A stretch of DNA of 40,842 nt from Candidatus Stoquefichus sp. (GCA_021768625.1 JAETUM010000024.1:1-40842), one strand, 5' to 3'. Counted from the stretch's first letter, positions 15,964 to 24,352 are shown. Numbers and translations are program-made. Notes: a model not told the origin generated them from the letters alone.

Positions 15964-16633
15964 AATACAATTTATATCCTATCCCTTTCTTTGTTTGAAT
16001 AAGCGATGTTATTGGAAAGACATCTAATTTTTTTCTTAATCTATTTACATTAACACTTAAAGTATTATCATCAACAAATTGTTCTGTTTGCCAAAGTTCC
16101 ATCATCATATCTTCTCTTGAAACAAATGTTTCTGCTTTTTCGAATAATAGTTGAAGAATTTTCAATTCATTCTTTGTTAAATCTACAACAATATCTTGAT
16201 ACATGATTGTTGCATCCAATAAATTAAGAATCAGATCTTTATATGTAAGTAATTGACTTTGTTTATTAAAAGAATATGTTCTTCTTAATAATGCTTGGAT
16301 TTTTGCTGTAACAACATTTAAATCAAAAGGTTTAGATATAAAATCATCTGCTCCCATATTCATAGCCATTACTATGTTCATATTTTCATTCATAGAAGAT
16401 ATAAAAATAACAGGAACTTCTGATATTTTTCTGATTTCTTGACACCAATGGTAACCATTATAAAAAGGCAGAGATATATCTAATAAAACTAACATGGGTT
16501 GTTGTTGAATAAAATCCTCAACTATATTTTCAAAGTTTTCTACAACATAAACATCATAATTCCATTTATTAAGATGTTGTTTTAATATTGATGAAATGAC
16601 TTCATCATCTTCTACAATCATTATTTTTTGCAT
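15947..16633 (-). CDS. BceR-type response regulator (OmpR family)
   Basis: The ATG at 16633 is preferred because AAGGGAG lies 8 nt upstream and the protein then starts MQKIMIVEDD, normal for the family (228 residues). Upstream in-frame ATGs at 16654 and 16639 lie before or against that site. The receiver domain has the acidic pair Glu8-Asp9/Asp10, the phosphoacceptor Asp52 in LVLLDISLP, and the conserved Lys in DDFISKPFD. The C-terminal winged helix (EALFVSREDMM-like segment, NTLSVNVNRLRKKL, IQTKKGIGYKL) binds DNA. The probable target is the palindrome at 14963-14978. Confidence 0.93.
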   Translation of the reverse strand: MQKIMIVEDDEVISSILKQHLNKWNYDVYVVENFENIVEDFIQQQPMLVLLDISLPFYNGYHWCQEIRKISEVPVIFISSMNENMNIVMAMNMGADDFISKPFDLNVVTAKIQALLRRTYSFNKQSQLLTYKDLILNLLDATIMYQDIVVDLTKNELKILQLLFEKAETFVSREDMMMELWQTEQFVDDNTLSVNVNRLRKKLDVFPITSLIQTKKGIGYKLYYEKAL

Positions 16634-16653
16634 AGGCATCACTCCCTTAAACA

Positions 16654-17649
16654 TTATAACACATCTTGATAAAGAGTTGCCATTTTCTCTATTTTTCTTT
16701 GAACCTCCTCTTTTAATGATATAGGAGATATAACTTTTATATTATCTTGTAACATCAAAATCCATCCTATAAGTCCTTCCGATATAGAAACATCAGGGAT
16801 AGTGATGAAATATTGATTTTGGTATAACTTTTTTGCTTCTATATTCATTCCAAAACGAGACACAATTTCTCTTAATAACTTTTGGTGACATTCAATTTGT
16901 AATGTATCTTTAATTTGTGTACTGTACATGTTTGTCATTTTCTCTATTTCTTTATTCATATCAAATTGTTCTCTCATCTCTATAAATAGACCTTGTGTAG
17001 TCATAATTTGTCTCATACGATCTATACGGTATATAGATAATTCGTTTTTATACTTTTGATTATATCCAACTAAATAATAATGATTATTATGTAAAACAAT
17101 CTGGTATGGAGAGATGATATATTGTTGGCCTTGATTGCCATTTTGTGATGCAACTTCTTTTAAATGATTATCTTCAACTTCATAATTAACATATTGAAAA
17201 GAAACAAGACACTTTCTTTCAATGGCTTTTATAAGAGTTGATATATTTAAAATAAGAGAGAATGATTGTTGTTTGTTTTGTGGATGAAAGCTTACTAAGC
17301 GTTCTCTTTGTTGATAGGAAGATAAAGAATCTAATTTTTCTTTTAATTTTAACTTATCCTCATATTTGAGGTCCTCATGAAATGCAATACTATCTAATAA
17401 AAATTGTAACTCTCCATCTAAAAAGAATTCGTTTTCTATTTTATAACCTACTCTATGTATAGATATAATCATATCTTTTTTTATCCAAGGATTAAAAAAA
17501 CTATTTAATTGTTTAATACATGAATACACAGATTTTATATCAATATATATATTATAATTTTTTAACTCTTTTAAAATATCTTTTGCACTTATTGCCTTAC
17601 CATTATTTTCTTGAATAATCTTTAAAATATAATACATTCTTTCTCCCAT
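16654..17649 (-). CDS. WYL-domain transcriptional regulator
   Basis: A 331-residue cytoplasmic regulator. Residues about 1-70 form a winged helix (MYYILKIIQENNGKAISAKDILKEL type). The middle contains a WYL domain: VSFQYVNYEV, then YIISPYQIVLHNNHYYLVGYN and ELSIYRIDRM, the conserved strands and Arg that sense a ligand or nucleic acid. The C-terminal 80 residues resemble the WCX extension. TAGGAGA precedes the ATG. Its stop codon overlaps the upstream in-frame ATG of the response regulator by one base, so the two are on one transcript. It follows an unknown 198-residue protein after 9 nt. The ligand and targets are unknown. Confidence 0.85.
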   Translation of the reverse strand: MGERMYYILKIIQENNGKAISAKDILKELKNYNIYIDIKSVYSCIKQLNSFFNPWIKKDMIISIHRVGYKIENEFFLDGELQFLLDSIAFHEDLKYEDKLKLKEKLDSLSSYQQRERLVSFHPQNKQQSFSLILNISTLIKAIERKCLVSFQYVNYEVEDNHLKEVASQNGNQGQQYIISPYQIVLHNNHYYLVGYNQKYKNELSIYRIDRMRQIMTTQGLFIEMREQFDMNKEIEKMTNMYSTQIKDTLQIECHQKLLREIVSRFGMNIEAKKLYQNQYFITIPDVSISEGLIGWILMLQDNIKVISPISLKEEVQRKIEKMATLYQDVL

Positions 17650-17658
17650 AATCTTCTC

Positions 17659-18255
17659 CTAATGTGTTGGTAATAATAAATATCCCTTTTTCTTTTGTTG
17701 ATAATAATTCTTTAATGATAAATAATCATTTGTATTTAATAAGTCAAGAATATTTTCATTTTGACAATCATCCAATTGCTTTAAGTACTCATATGCAAGA
17801 TGTGAGTGATCTTCTAATAAACATATTTTTGCACATTCAAGATTATCTACCCCATAATACACATGTAACTCTTGGATAAAATATTCAAATGAAATACTTT
17901 CAAAATGAACAAGATGTCTTAAGACACAGTATTCTTGCATTGTTATCTTAGTTTTACATATTTTTTGAAATAATTGTTTCTTTATTTTTTCATACTTAGG
18001 ATAATGAAAATATTTATTCATCATAATTAAGTGTTCTTCTAATGATTCAAAGTCCTGACATTGATATAATGCTAATAAAGCCTGATGAAAGAAATCTCTA
18101 TTAATATCTTGATTATTCATGATCTTCTTTAACTGTTTTATATGAAAACATTGATATAACGAATATTGAATTCTTCCTGACAAACATAAATTTAATAAAT
18201 ATTTCTTCTCTTTAAGTAGTGAAACTTCTGTAACTGTTTTATAATCTCTCTTCAT
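17659..18255 (-). CDS. Uncharacterised helical protein upstream of WYL regulator
   Basis: A 198-residue protein that I do not recognise. It has no signal peptide or membrane segment and is rich in Leu, Tyr, Gln and His. It appears almost wholly alpha-helical with a repeated paired-helix rhythm (for example FFHQALLALYQCQDFESLEEHLIMM and CAKICLLEDHSHLAYEYLKQLDD), suggesting TPR-like helical hairpins. AAGGAGATGA lies 8-9 nt before the ATG. It is the first gene of the operon leading through the WYL regulator into the two-component genes. A role as a partner or modulator of that regulator is possible, from position only. Confidence 0.65.
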   Translation of the reverse strand: MKRDYKTVTEVSLLKEKKYLLNLCLSGRIQYSLYQCFHIKQLKKIMNNQDINRDFFHQALLALYQCQDFESLEEHLIMMNKYFHYPKYEKIKKQLFQKICKTKITMQEYCVLRHLVHFESISFEYFIQELHVYYGVDNLECAKICLLEDHSHLAYEYLKQLDDCQNENILDLLNTNDYLSLKNYYQQKKKGYLLLPTH

Positions 18256-18279
18256 ATAAAATCATCTCCTTGTACTCTT

Positions 18280-18306
18280 ATTATAATAAGTATACAAATC
18301 AGACAA
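18280..18306 (-). promoter_or_regulatory. Promoter of the WYL/two-component operon
   Basis: TATAAT (18285-18280) with TTGTCT (18306-18301) 15 bp upstream, or GTTGTC at 16 bp. The -10 sits in the palindrome CTTATTATAATAAG (18277-18290). Confidence 0.55.
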
Positions 18307-18320
18307 CTTTTATATTCCTA

Positions 18321-18348
18321 TTTTAACACCTTTTTTTCGGTGTTAAAA
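18321..18348 (-). promoter_or_regulatory. 10-bp palindrome upstream of the WYL operon promoter
   Basis: TTTTAACACC (18321-18330) and GGTGTTAAAA (18339-18348) are perfect inverted repeats separated by 8 bp. They lie about 15 bp upstream of the -35 box, and the previous gene already has its own terminator, so an operator is more likely than a second terminator. No good U-tract follows on the minus strand. Confidence 0.45.
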
Positions 18349-18349
18349 T

Positions 18350-18393
18350 AAAAAAAACAGTTTCTTGTATAAATTTATACTTAAAACTGTTTT
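18350..18393 (-). terminator. Terminator of the transglutaminase-domain gene
   Basis: AAAACAGTTT (18393-18384) pairs with AAACTGTTTT (18363-18354), with the nested palindrome GTATAAATTTATAC (18367-18380) extending the stem. A U-rich tail follows. It begins 6 nt past the stop codon. Confidence 0.9.
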
Positions 18394-18399
18394 CTATTT

Positions 18400-20250
18400 T
18401 TATTTAACTTTAACAGATTTTACCTTTGTATAAGAACCATAATACTTCTTTCCTGCAACTGTCTTATAAGCTCTTACTTTCACATAATATGTTTTCTTAC
18501 TTGTTAATTTTTTAATTGTCTTAGATGCCCCTGTAAGTGTTACTTTCTTAAATCCTTTTGTTTTGCTTGTTGAATAAGCTATTTCATAACCAGTTGCTCC
18601 TGTAGACTTTTTATACTTAATAGTTGCAGATTTTTTACCTGCTTTCACTGTCAATGAAGTTGGTGCTTTAGGAACAATATAGAAATAAGCTTGCTTTGTT
18701 CCTTTATATTTTCCCTTACCAGTTATTGTTATTGTTGCTTTTCCAGTTTTTATATTGTTTTTATATGAAACAGTATAATCTGTATTTTTCTTTAATGTCG
18801 TATTACCATACTTAACTGTTATTGCTGGCTTTAAAGCTTTTCCTGTATAAGTTACATTTTTCACAGTAACCTTTGTTTTAGACATATCATACATTTTAAC
18901 AAGTTTAAAGCTATACTTTTTAGCATACTTCTCTGCAGCAGATCCATCATATGCTTGAACCGTAAATCCTGTTATTTTTTGATTACTTGTACTACTCTTA
19001 TATTTATAACCAAAAGCAATATTTCCTATTGTTGTTACACTCTTAGGTATTGTGACACTTTTTAAGTTATCACAATTATAAAACGCTTGTTTCCCTATCT
19101 TTGTAACTGTTGAAGGAATTGTTACACTTTTCAAGTTTTTATATCCAAAGAAAGCATTATCCCCAATACTTGTTATTCCACTACCAATAACGACCTTTTC
19201 AGCTTTTAAATTTTTCCATGGTGCTAATTTTAAATTAGATTGTGTTGTAATAAAGTTTGGCATACTTCCTTTACCAGTCAATTTTAATGTTTTTGTTCCA
19301 TTATTATATGACCATTGAATATTACTTCCACATTTACCTGTAATAACTAAATCACTATCAGTATATTTATAATCAGTTGTACTGATATTATAAGATTTAT
19401 ATTCATCAGGTAAATGTTGTAAATATTCTGAATTCACTCTAATAACATGATCCTTAAAGTTATTACTTCCTTTTAAATAATATTGGAAATTATATGGTGT
19501 ATTAAACGAATCCCATGTAACATCTAAGTTATAATATTTATTACCTAATTTAACAATATTCCATCCATGTTCATAAGTTTTTGCTACTTTTGTTGCATCA
19601 CCCTTAACAAAACGACAATCAACACCAGCCTCTAAAGCCAATCTATAAAACAATGTTGCAAAACCTTGGCATACGGCCTTTTGATTAATTAATGCTCCAT
19701 ATGTTGATTTCTTAATATCACTTGTTTTATCAACTGTATCATCAAAAGTAACATGATTACAAATATAATGATAGATAGTTCTTACTTTTACATAATCACT
19801 TTTTCCACTCAAATTCATTTCTTTTAATACACTTTTTACTTTTGTATCAACAGTATTTTCTTGTGCTTTTGTTGTTCTGTATTTTATTTTAAAGGTATAA
19901 GTAGGATTTGTTTCCCCTGCTTTATATTCACCTGATGCTCCCCATGAAATATGATTCCAAATCAAATAATCTCCTTCATTAGGAACACCTGTATGCTTAA
20001 CGGCTTCCTTAAATATCTTCTTCAATAAATCAGTTTCCAAATTATTTTTATTATATTTAATCTCAACAGTTGTTTGACGATTAACCATACATTTACGTAA
20101 ATATGCTCCTGCCTCTGCTGGTGTTGTATAGACTTTGTCACTTGTAGCAGTTGCTTGACTTATATTATCATTCACTGTCACAGCATTAACATTAACAATA
20201 GTTGATGTGACTAACATTATGAGAACAAATATACTTAATAATTTTTTCAT
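18400..20250 (-). CDS. Secreted transglutaminase-like protein with BspA-type leucine-rich repeats and fibronectin-like C-terminus
   Basis: A 616-residue exported protein with a signal peptide (residues 1-23). A transglutaminase/protease-like core follows with its triad Cys194 (KAVCQGF), His228 (YEHGWN) and Asp243 (NLDVTWDS). Next comes GSNIQWSYNNGTKTLKLTG and two to three BspA-type LRR units (ITSIGDNAFFGYKNLKSVTI, TKIGKQAFYNCDNLKSVTI). A beta domain (KNVTYTGKALKPAITVKYG) and a Lys-rich fibronectin-III-like end close it. No sorting signal or transmembrane anchor is visible, so it is secreted or held by charge. The family may cross-link or cleave peptides at the surface; the substrate is unknown. 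It has a consensus promoter and a strong terminator, so it is monocistronic. Confidence 0.85.
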   Translation of the reverse strand: MKKLLSIFVLIMLVTSTIVNVNAVTVNDNISQATATSDKVYTTPAEAGAYLRKCMVNRQTTVEIKYNKNNLETDLLKKIFKEAVKHTGVPNEGDYLIWNHISWGASGEYKAGETNPTYTFKIKYRTTKAQENTVDTKVKSVLKEMNLSGKSDYVKVRTIYHYICNHVTFDDTVDKTSDIKKSTYGALINQKAVCQGFATLFYRLALEAGVDCRFVKGDATKVAKTYEHGWNIVKLGNKYYNLDVTWDSFNTPYNFQYYLKGSNNFKDHVIRVNSEYLQHLPDEYKSYNISTTDYKYTDSDLVITGKCGSNIQWSYNNGTKTLKLTGKGSMPNFITTQSNLKLAPWKNLKAEKVVIGSGITSIGDNAFFGYKNLKSVTIPSTVTKIGKQAFYNCDNLKSVTIPKSVTTIGNIAFGYKYKSSTSNQKITGFTVQAYDGSAAEKYAKKYSFKLVKMYDMSKTKVTVKNVTYTGKALKPAITVKYGNTTLKKNTDYTVSYKNNIKTGKATITITGKGKYKGTKQAYFYIVPKAPTSLTVKAGKKSATIKYKKSTGATGYEIAYSTSKTKGFKKVTLTGASKTIKKLTSKKTYYVKVRAYKTVAGKKYYGSYTKVKSVKVK

Positions 20251-20288
20251 AATAATTTCCCACCCTTACATGTTATATTACATTTTAA

Positions 20289-20317
20289 ATTATATGCAAA
20301 ATAATATTTTATGTCAA
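20289..20317 (-). promoter_or_regulatory. Consensus promoter of the transglutaminase-domain gene
   Basis: TTGACA (20317-20312), 17 bp, TATAAT (20294-20289) on the minus strand, a full consensus match. Confidence 0.85.
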
Positions 20318-20339
20318 CAATTGAGACTTCAATATTTAT

Positions 20340-20386
20340 TAAAAAAAGCTATAACAATTAAAGCTAAGCTCTAATCGTTATAACTT
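20340..20386 (-). terminator. Terminator of the muramidase/coiled-coil operon
   Basis: A 19-bp stem with several G-U pairs joins 20386-20368 to 20364-20346 through a 3-nt loop and is followed by a run of U. It starts 4 nt past the stop codon of the small coiled-coil gene. Confidence 0.9.
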
Positions 20387-20389
20387 CTT

Positions 20390-20665
20390 TTATTCATCTT
20401 CTAATTGTTTTTTCAATTCTTCGATCTTCGCATTGTAATCAGAAATCTGGCTACGCATTTCAGCGACTTCTTCATTAATAGAATTTTCATCCTCTATTAA
20501 CTTGAAATAATATTTTCCTAATTCTCTATAAACATCATCTCTATCGCTTTCAACATTTTTAATCTTCAATTTAATTTTTGCATTACCAGCAAATTCTTGA
20601 GTTTTATCAATAGCACCTTCTGTTAACTTGGCTGCTTTCTTTGTAATATCATCAAATAAAGCCAT
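20390..20665 (-). CDS. Small coiled-coil protein
   Basis: A 91-residue protein from the ATG at 20665, where AAGGAGG lies 8 nt upstream; an in-frame GTG at 20674 lies inside that ribosome site. It starts MALFDDITKKAAKLTEGAIDKTQEF, an amphipathic Lys/Ala helix, and ends in a heptad-like region (EEVAEMRSQISDYNAKIEELKKQLEDE). It has no Cys or membrane segment. Similar short coiled-coil proteins often carry a C-terminal zinc ribbon, which is absent here. It starts 15 nt after the muramidase stop, so the two are cotranscribed. No specific function can be assigned. Confidence 0.75.
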   Translation of the reverse strand: MALFDDITKKAAKLTEGAIDKTQEFAGNAKIKLKIKNVESDRDDVYRELGKYYFKLIEDENSINEEVAEMRSQISDYNAKIEELKKQLEDE

Positions 20666-20680
20666 CTTCTTCACCTCCTT

Positions 20681-22735
20681 CTATTTATAATAATAATCCA
20701 TATCTAAATATGTACTTGATACTCCAGGTACATCCTTAAATGTATTGCCCACTTGCCACATTTGTCCATGCATTGTTTTTTGAACACAATCCCAATAAAA
20801 TGTTGGATTTCCTCCAGGCTTGTTATAACGTGCATACCACAAACGTTTTCCAAATGTTTGATAATAATATTTTCTATCCAAATAATTTTCATACCAACTT
20901 TTATTAGCATAAATACTTATATACTTGGTAGAAATTCCTAATTCATTTAATCGTTTTACAAAAGCTTTTGTAATGTTTTCTATTTCTGATGTTTTTAATT
21001 TTCTCTGTTTACTATCTTCTAAATCGTAATAAATTGGAAATGTAAACTTTTTTGTTCCTGGTTTTATTCCAGCTTTCTTTAGTTGACTATATAATCTATT
21101 TGCATCTCCTCTAGCTTCCTTTACATTTAAAGCTTCTGAATACCAATAAACGCCATATGATAAATCATTGTCTTGACATTCTTGAGTATTTTCAACAAAC
21201 CGAGTATCTAACTCTAATCCATGTCCTGCACGTAAAATAACATAATCCATTCCTGTATCCTTCAATTTTTTACCCGATATTTTCCCTTGATATTTAGAAA
21301 TATCACAGCCTACAAGAACTTGAGGATTATCTTTCACTTGAACATAAAATGATTTCTTTACAGTATCTTTACCACATTTTGCTGTTACTGTTATTTTTGC
21401 TTTTCCTTGTGACACTGGCATTATAATACCATTTTCACTATCCACTTTACAAATAGATTGATTATTTGAAGAAAAAGATAACTTTGTTCCCTTAACAACA
21501 TCTTTGACTATCTTTTCAGTTGTTCCTACAGTTGCAGAAGTCAAACCACTTCTTAAACGTAATGGGGAAAAATCAACTGAAAGACTTTTCCTTATAATTT
21601 TCTGACGACTATCTTTTATTTCTGCATAAAATACATAATTATCAAATTTCTTAGGAACAAATGTACATGTTTGCTTCTTAGAAAAATCTTGAATAATATG
21701 AACTTTCCCATCTTTCTTATATGAAAAACGTGTGAGAAGTGTTCCTATATTTCCATGAGACTGTGTAGATAATTTAACTTTTTTCAAAGTTAAAGATGAT
21801 GAAAAGTTAGATTTAAACTTATCTAATTTCAAAGTAGGGGTGTATACATTGATTTTAGTAGATGTCTCTTTTATACTTCCTCTACTATCTTTTACTTTTA
21901 CATAAAATATATATTCTCCATTTTGATTAAGTCGTATTGATAAAGAAGAATGAGATGAGTAATCTCTAACTATATATGTTTTTCCGTTATATTGATATGA
22001 AAACTTATATCTTTTTGAACCTACTCCTCCATCTGTAGAGGCTTTTAATTGAACAAGATCATGAATCACAACTTTCTTAGAATTTGTTTTTAAAGATAAT
22101 GATAATGACTTTATCTTTACAGAAACTTTTTGACTTGTTGTTTTTGTTTTTTTCTTACTATCTCGACTTGTTACAAAGAATTGATACACACCTGCATATT
22201 TAGGTTTAAAATAAACTGTTTTTTTATTTGAATAATTTTGAATAGTATATTTTTTTCCATTATATTTATATGTAAATTTAAATAGCTTTGTGCCTGCTCC
22301 TCCAGTTGTTTTAGCTGATAGCTGGATATTTTGATCTACATATTTTCCTTTAGTAGATAATGATATTGTATAAGGGTTAACTACTTTAACTGTTCTTTTT
22401 TTAGAAATTGTTGTCTTTTTATCTCTTACATAAACATAAAATTGATATGTTCCTGTTTTTTTAGGTTTAAATGATACACTCTTTGATTTTGAATAATTTC
22501 TTAAAGTATACATTTTATTTTTATACTTATATCTAAATTTATATGTCTTTGTTCCTTTTCCACCACTTGCTTTTGCAACTAATTGTATTGTTTTTCCTTT
22601 TTGTGAAGTTGATCCACAGTTAATTGATAAAGCCTGTATTTTTAATGATATAGCATAAACTTCTTTATAAGAAAACATAGATAACATCATGCATGATACA
22701 ATTGTAGCAATTAGTAATGTTTTCAGTTTTCTCAT
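20681..22735 (-). CDS. Secreted GH25 muramidase with four N-terminal repeats and a Big2-like domain
   Basis: A 684-residue exported protein with a signal peptide (residues 1-28). Four repeats of about 88 residues follow, each with a GGxGTKxYKFxYKYNGKxY-like core, then NYS and FYVxVRDS. A Big2-type domain lies at about 390-470. The C-terminal 210 residues are a glycoside hydrolase family 25 lysozyme: VGCDISKYQG at its start and FPIYYDLED carrying the catalytic Asp and Glu. GH25 enzymes cleave the MurNAc-GlcNAc bond of peptidoglycan. The basic repeats probably bind cell wall. GAGGTGA precedes the ATG. A TATAAT at 22759-22764 is the probable -10. Confidence 0.9.
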   Translation of the reverse strand: MRKLKTLLIATIVSCMMLSMFSYKEVYAISLKIQALSINCGSTSQKGKTIQLVAKASGGKGTKTYKFRYKYKNKMYTLRNYSKSKSVSFKPKKTGTYQFYVYVRDKKTTISKKRTVKVVNPYTISLSTKGKYVDQNIQLSAKTTGGAGTKLFKFTYKYNGKKYTIQNYSNKKTVYFKPKYAGVYQFFVTSRDSKKKTKTTSQKVSVKIKSLSLSLKTNSKKVVIHDLVQLKASTDGGVGSKRYKFSYQYNGKTYIVRDYSSHSSLSIRLNQNGEYIFYVKVKDSRGSIKETSTKINVYTPTLKLDKFKSNFSSSLTLKKVKLSTQSHGNIGTLLTRFSYKKDGKVHIIQDFSKKQTCTFVPKKFDNYVFYAEIKDSRQKIIRKSLSVDFSPLRLRSGLTSATVGTTEKIVKDVVKGTKLSFSSNNQSICKVDSENGIIMPVSQGKAKITVTAKCGKDTVKKSFYVQVKDNPQVLVGCDISKYQGKISGKKLKDTGMDYVILRAGHGLELDTRFVENTQECQDNDLSYGVYWYSEALNVKEARGDANRLYSQLKKAGIKPGTKKFTFPIYYDLEDSKQRKLKTSEIENITKAFVKRLNELGISTKYISIYANKSWYENYLDRKYYYQTFGKRLWYARYNKPGGNPTFYWDCVQKTMHGQMWQVGNTFKDVPGVSSTYLDMDYYYK

Positions 22736-22782
22736 AATATTTCACCTCATTAAACTATATTATATCACATCTTTTTCATAAT

Positions 22783-22805
22783 AAAAAGCAGGATATCTAT
22801 CCTGC
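22783..22805 (-). terminator. Terminator of the DegV-family gene
   Basis: GCAGGATA-GA-TATCCTGC is a perfect hairpin at 22805-22788 followed by TTTTTATT. It contains the TAG stop codon of the upstream gene (22799-22797). Confidence 0.9.
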
Positions 22806-23660
22806 ATATTTACGTATATATTGAATCCCAATACCTCCTACACCCATATGTGCTCCAACAACAGCGGGAAGTTCTCTTAATTCCATTTCAATATTTCCAA
22901 TTTTTTCTAGAACTAACTCTTTCAACATAAGTGCTGATTCCTCACATAGTACATGCTCAATTGTAATTTTATAATCTTTAAAGTTGACACCTTTTTCAAT
23001 CATTCTGTCCACAAGTGTGAGTCTTGCTTTTGTAGCTGTTCTTACCTTTGCTAAAGTATCAATTTTTCCTCCTAGATCATAATTTAATTCCATAACAGGA
23101 ACAATTTTTAGCATTCCTGCTAATAAAGCAACTGCTGGTGTAATTCTTCCACCTTTTTTTAAATGATCTAAGTTAGGAGCCATAATAATTGTCCCAGAAT
23201 CTTCAACCATTTTTCTCAAAATTGTAACAACATCTTCTGGTGATTTCCCACCACTGAGTAATTTTGCAGCAATAAAAGTTAAATATTTATGATTGCCTGC
23301 TGTTCCTTTTGTATCAACTAAAGTTATAGGTATATCTACCATATCTGCAGCAACTTTCATCCCATTTAATGTAGATGACAATCCTGTTGCTATAGGAAGT
23401 CCTATAATTTCATCGTATCCTAAATCTTTAATTTTTTGAATAGTTTCAACTAATACCCCCGTTGAAGGTTGTGATGTTTTCACTGTCAAATTCTCTTTTT
23501 CCATTTTTTCAAATACTTCGATACTTGTTATTTCTTTTTGATCCAAATATGTTTTATCATTCATTGTTATACATAATGGGACAATAAAAATTCCTTGATC
23601 TTCATATTTTTCTAATTCAATTTGACACCCACTATCCGACAATATAGCAACTTTTTTCAT
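22797..23660 (-). CDS. DegV-family fatty-acid-binding protein
   Basis: Taking the ATG at 23660, with GGAGGG 8 nt upstream, the protein has 287 residues starting MKKVAILSDSGCQI. The longer frame runs back over the promoter. DegV hallmarks are the N-terminal SDSG, the VKTSQPSTG segment whose residues contact the fatty-acid carboxylate, GLSSTLNG, and LDHLKKGGRI. Family members bind one fatty acid in a cleft between two alpha/beta lobes. Some (FakB) present fatty acids to the kinase FakA, which is not in this window. It is transcribed divergently from the YigZ-like gene through overlapping promoters. Confidence 0.92.
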   Translation of the reverse strand: MKKVAILSDSGCQIELEKYEDQGIFIVPLCITMNDKTYLDQKEITSIEVFEKMEKENLTVKTSQPSTGVLVETIQKIKDLGYDEIIGLPIATGLSSTLNGMKVAADMVDIPITLVDTKGTAGNHKYLTFIAAKLLSGGKSPEDVVTILRKMVEDSGTIIMAPNLDHLKKGGRITPAVALLAGMLKIVPVMELNYDLGGKIDTLAKVRTATKARLTLVDRMIEKGVNFKDYKITIEHVLCEESALMLKELVLEKIGNIEMELRELPAVVGAHMGVGGIGIQYIRKYAG

Positions 23661-23682
23661 TTCACAATCCCTCCTCCACATT

Positions 23683-23711
23683 ATTATAAAACAATAATGT
23701 TCTTTTGACAA
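23683..23711 (-). promoter_or_regulatory. Promoter of the DegV-family gene
   Basis: TTGTCA (23711-23706), 17 bp, TATAAT (23688-23683) on the minus strand. The -35 hexamer overlaps the -35 of the divergent promoter by five bases. Confidence 0.8.
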
Positions 23712-23734
23712 CCAAAGCTATTTATATATATAAT
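23705..23734 (+). promoter_or_regulatory. Promoter of the YigZ/IMPACT gene
   Basis: TTGACA (23705-23710), 18 bp, TATAAT (23729-23734). The predicted start lies near 23741, next to the ribosome site. Confidence 0.8.
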
Positions 23735-23755
23735 AAAGATGAAAGGAAGATGAAA

Positions 23756-24352
23756 ATGATATCAGTAAAAGATATAACAAAACATACAATTGTTATTAAA
23801 AAGTCGGAATTTGTCTGTCATCTTATTCCTTGTAGTAGTATAGAAAAAGTTAAAGAAATTATTCAACAATATAGTGATCCCCAAGCATCACATAACTGTG
23901 TTGCTTATATTATTGGTCCTCATGAAAGAGCTAATGATGATGGAGAACCATCGCAAACAGCTGGTATGCCTATGTTAAATGTGTTAAAAATGCAAGGTCT
24001 TACAAATATTATTGCAATAGTAACTCGTTATTTTGGTGGGATTAAATTAGGTGCTGGTGGTTTAACAAGAGCATATACACAAAGTGTTGCTGAAACTTTA
24101 AAAAAAGCAGAAATTGTTGAAAAGGAATTAGTCAATCTTTATCAAATTGATATTGATTATTCTTTTATAAGAAAGTTTGAACATTTATTAAAGCAACATA
24201 ACATAAAATGTATTAATCAAGAATATAATGAACAAGTCTCATACCATTGCTATATAAGAGATACTTATTTCTTAACACTTATTCAAGAACTTACAAGCAA
24301 TCAATTTTCATATAAAATTATAGGACAAGAATATATTGAAAAAGAGAATTGA
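23756..24352 (+). CDS. YigZ/IMPACT (UPF0029) family protein
   Basis: The ATG at 23756 is chosen because AAAGGA lies 8 nt upstream; ATG 23750 is too close, and earlier in-frame codons fall in the promoter. The protein has 199 residues. The N-terminal domain has SEFVCHLIPCSS, SHNCVAYIIG, NDDGEPSQTAGMPML and the signature RYFGGIKLGAGGLTRAY of the UPF0029/IMPACT fold. The remaining 80 residues match the ferredoxin-like C-terminal domain of bacterial YigZ. Eukaryotic IMPACT regulates translation through Gcn1; the bacterial role is not settled. Its stop codon TGA lies inside the -35 box of the mntP promoter. Confidence 0.92.
   Translation: MISVKDITKHTIVIKKSEFVCHLIPCSSIEKVKEIIQQYSDPQASHNCVAYIIGPHERANDDGEPSQTAGMPMLNVLKMQGLTNIIAIVTRYFGGIKLGAGGLTRAYTQSVAETLKKAEIVEKELVNLYQIDIDYSFIRKFEHLLKQHNIKCINQEYNEQVSYHCYIRDTYFLTLIQELTSNQFSYKIIGQEYIEKEN

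Noticed and set aside
17664-17879. Plus-strand open frame of 71 codons opposite the helical-protein gene.
   Set aside because: No ribosome site or promoter, and it lies fully opposite a gene with a strong ribosome site and an operon context.
23661-23755. Longer starts for the DegV-like and YigZ-like proteins.
   Set aside because: The extensions run through the divergent promoters. Good ribosome sites stand before the internal ATGs at 23660 and 23756.
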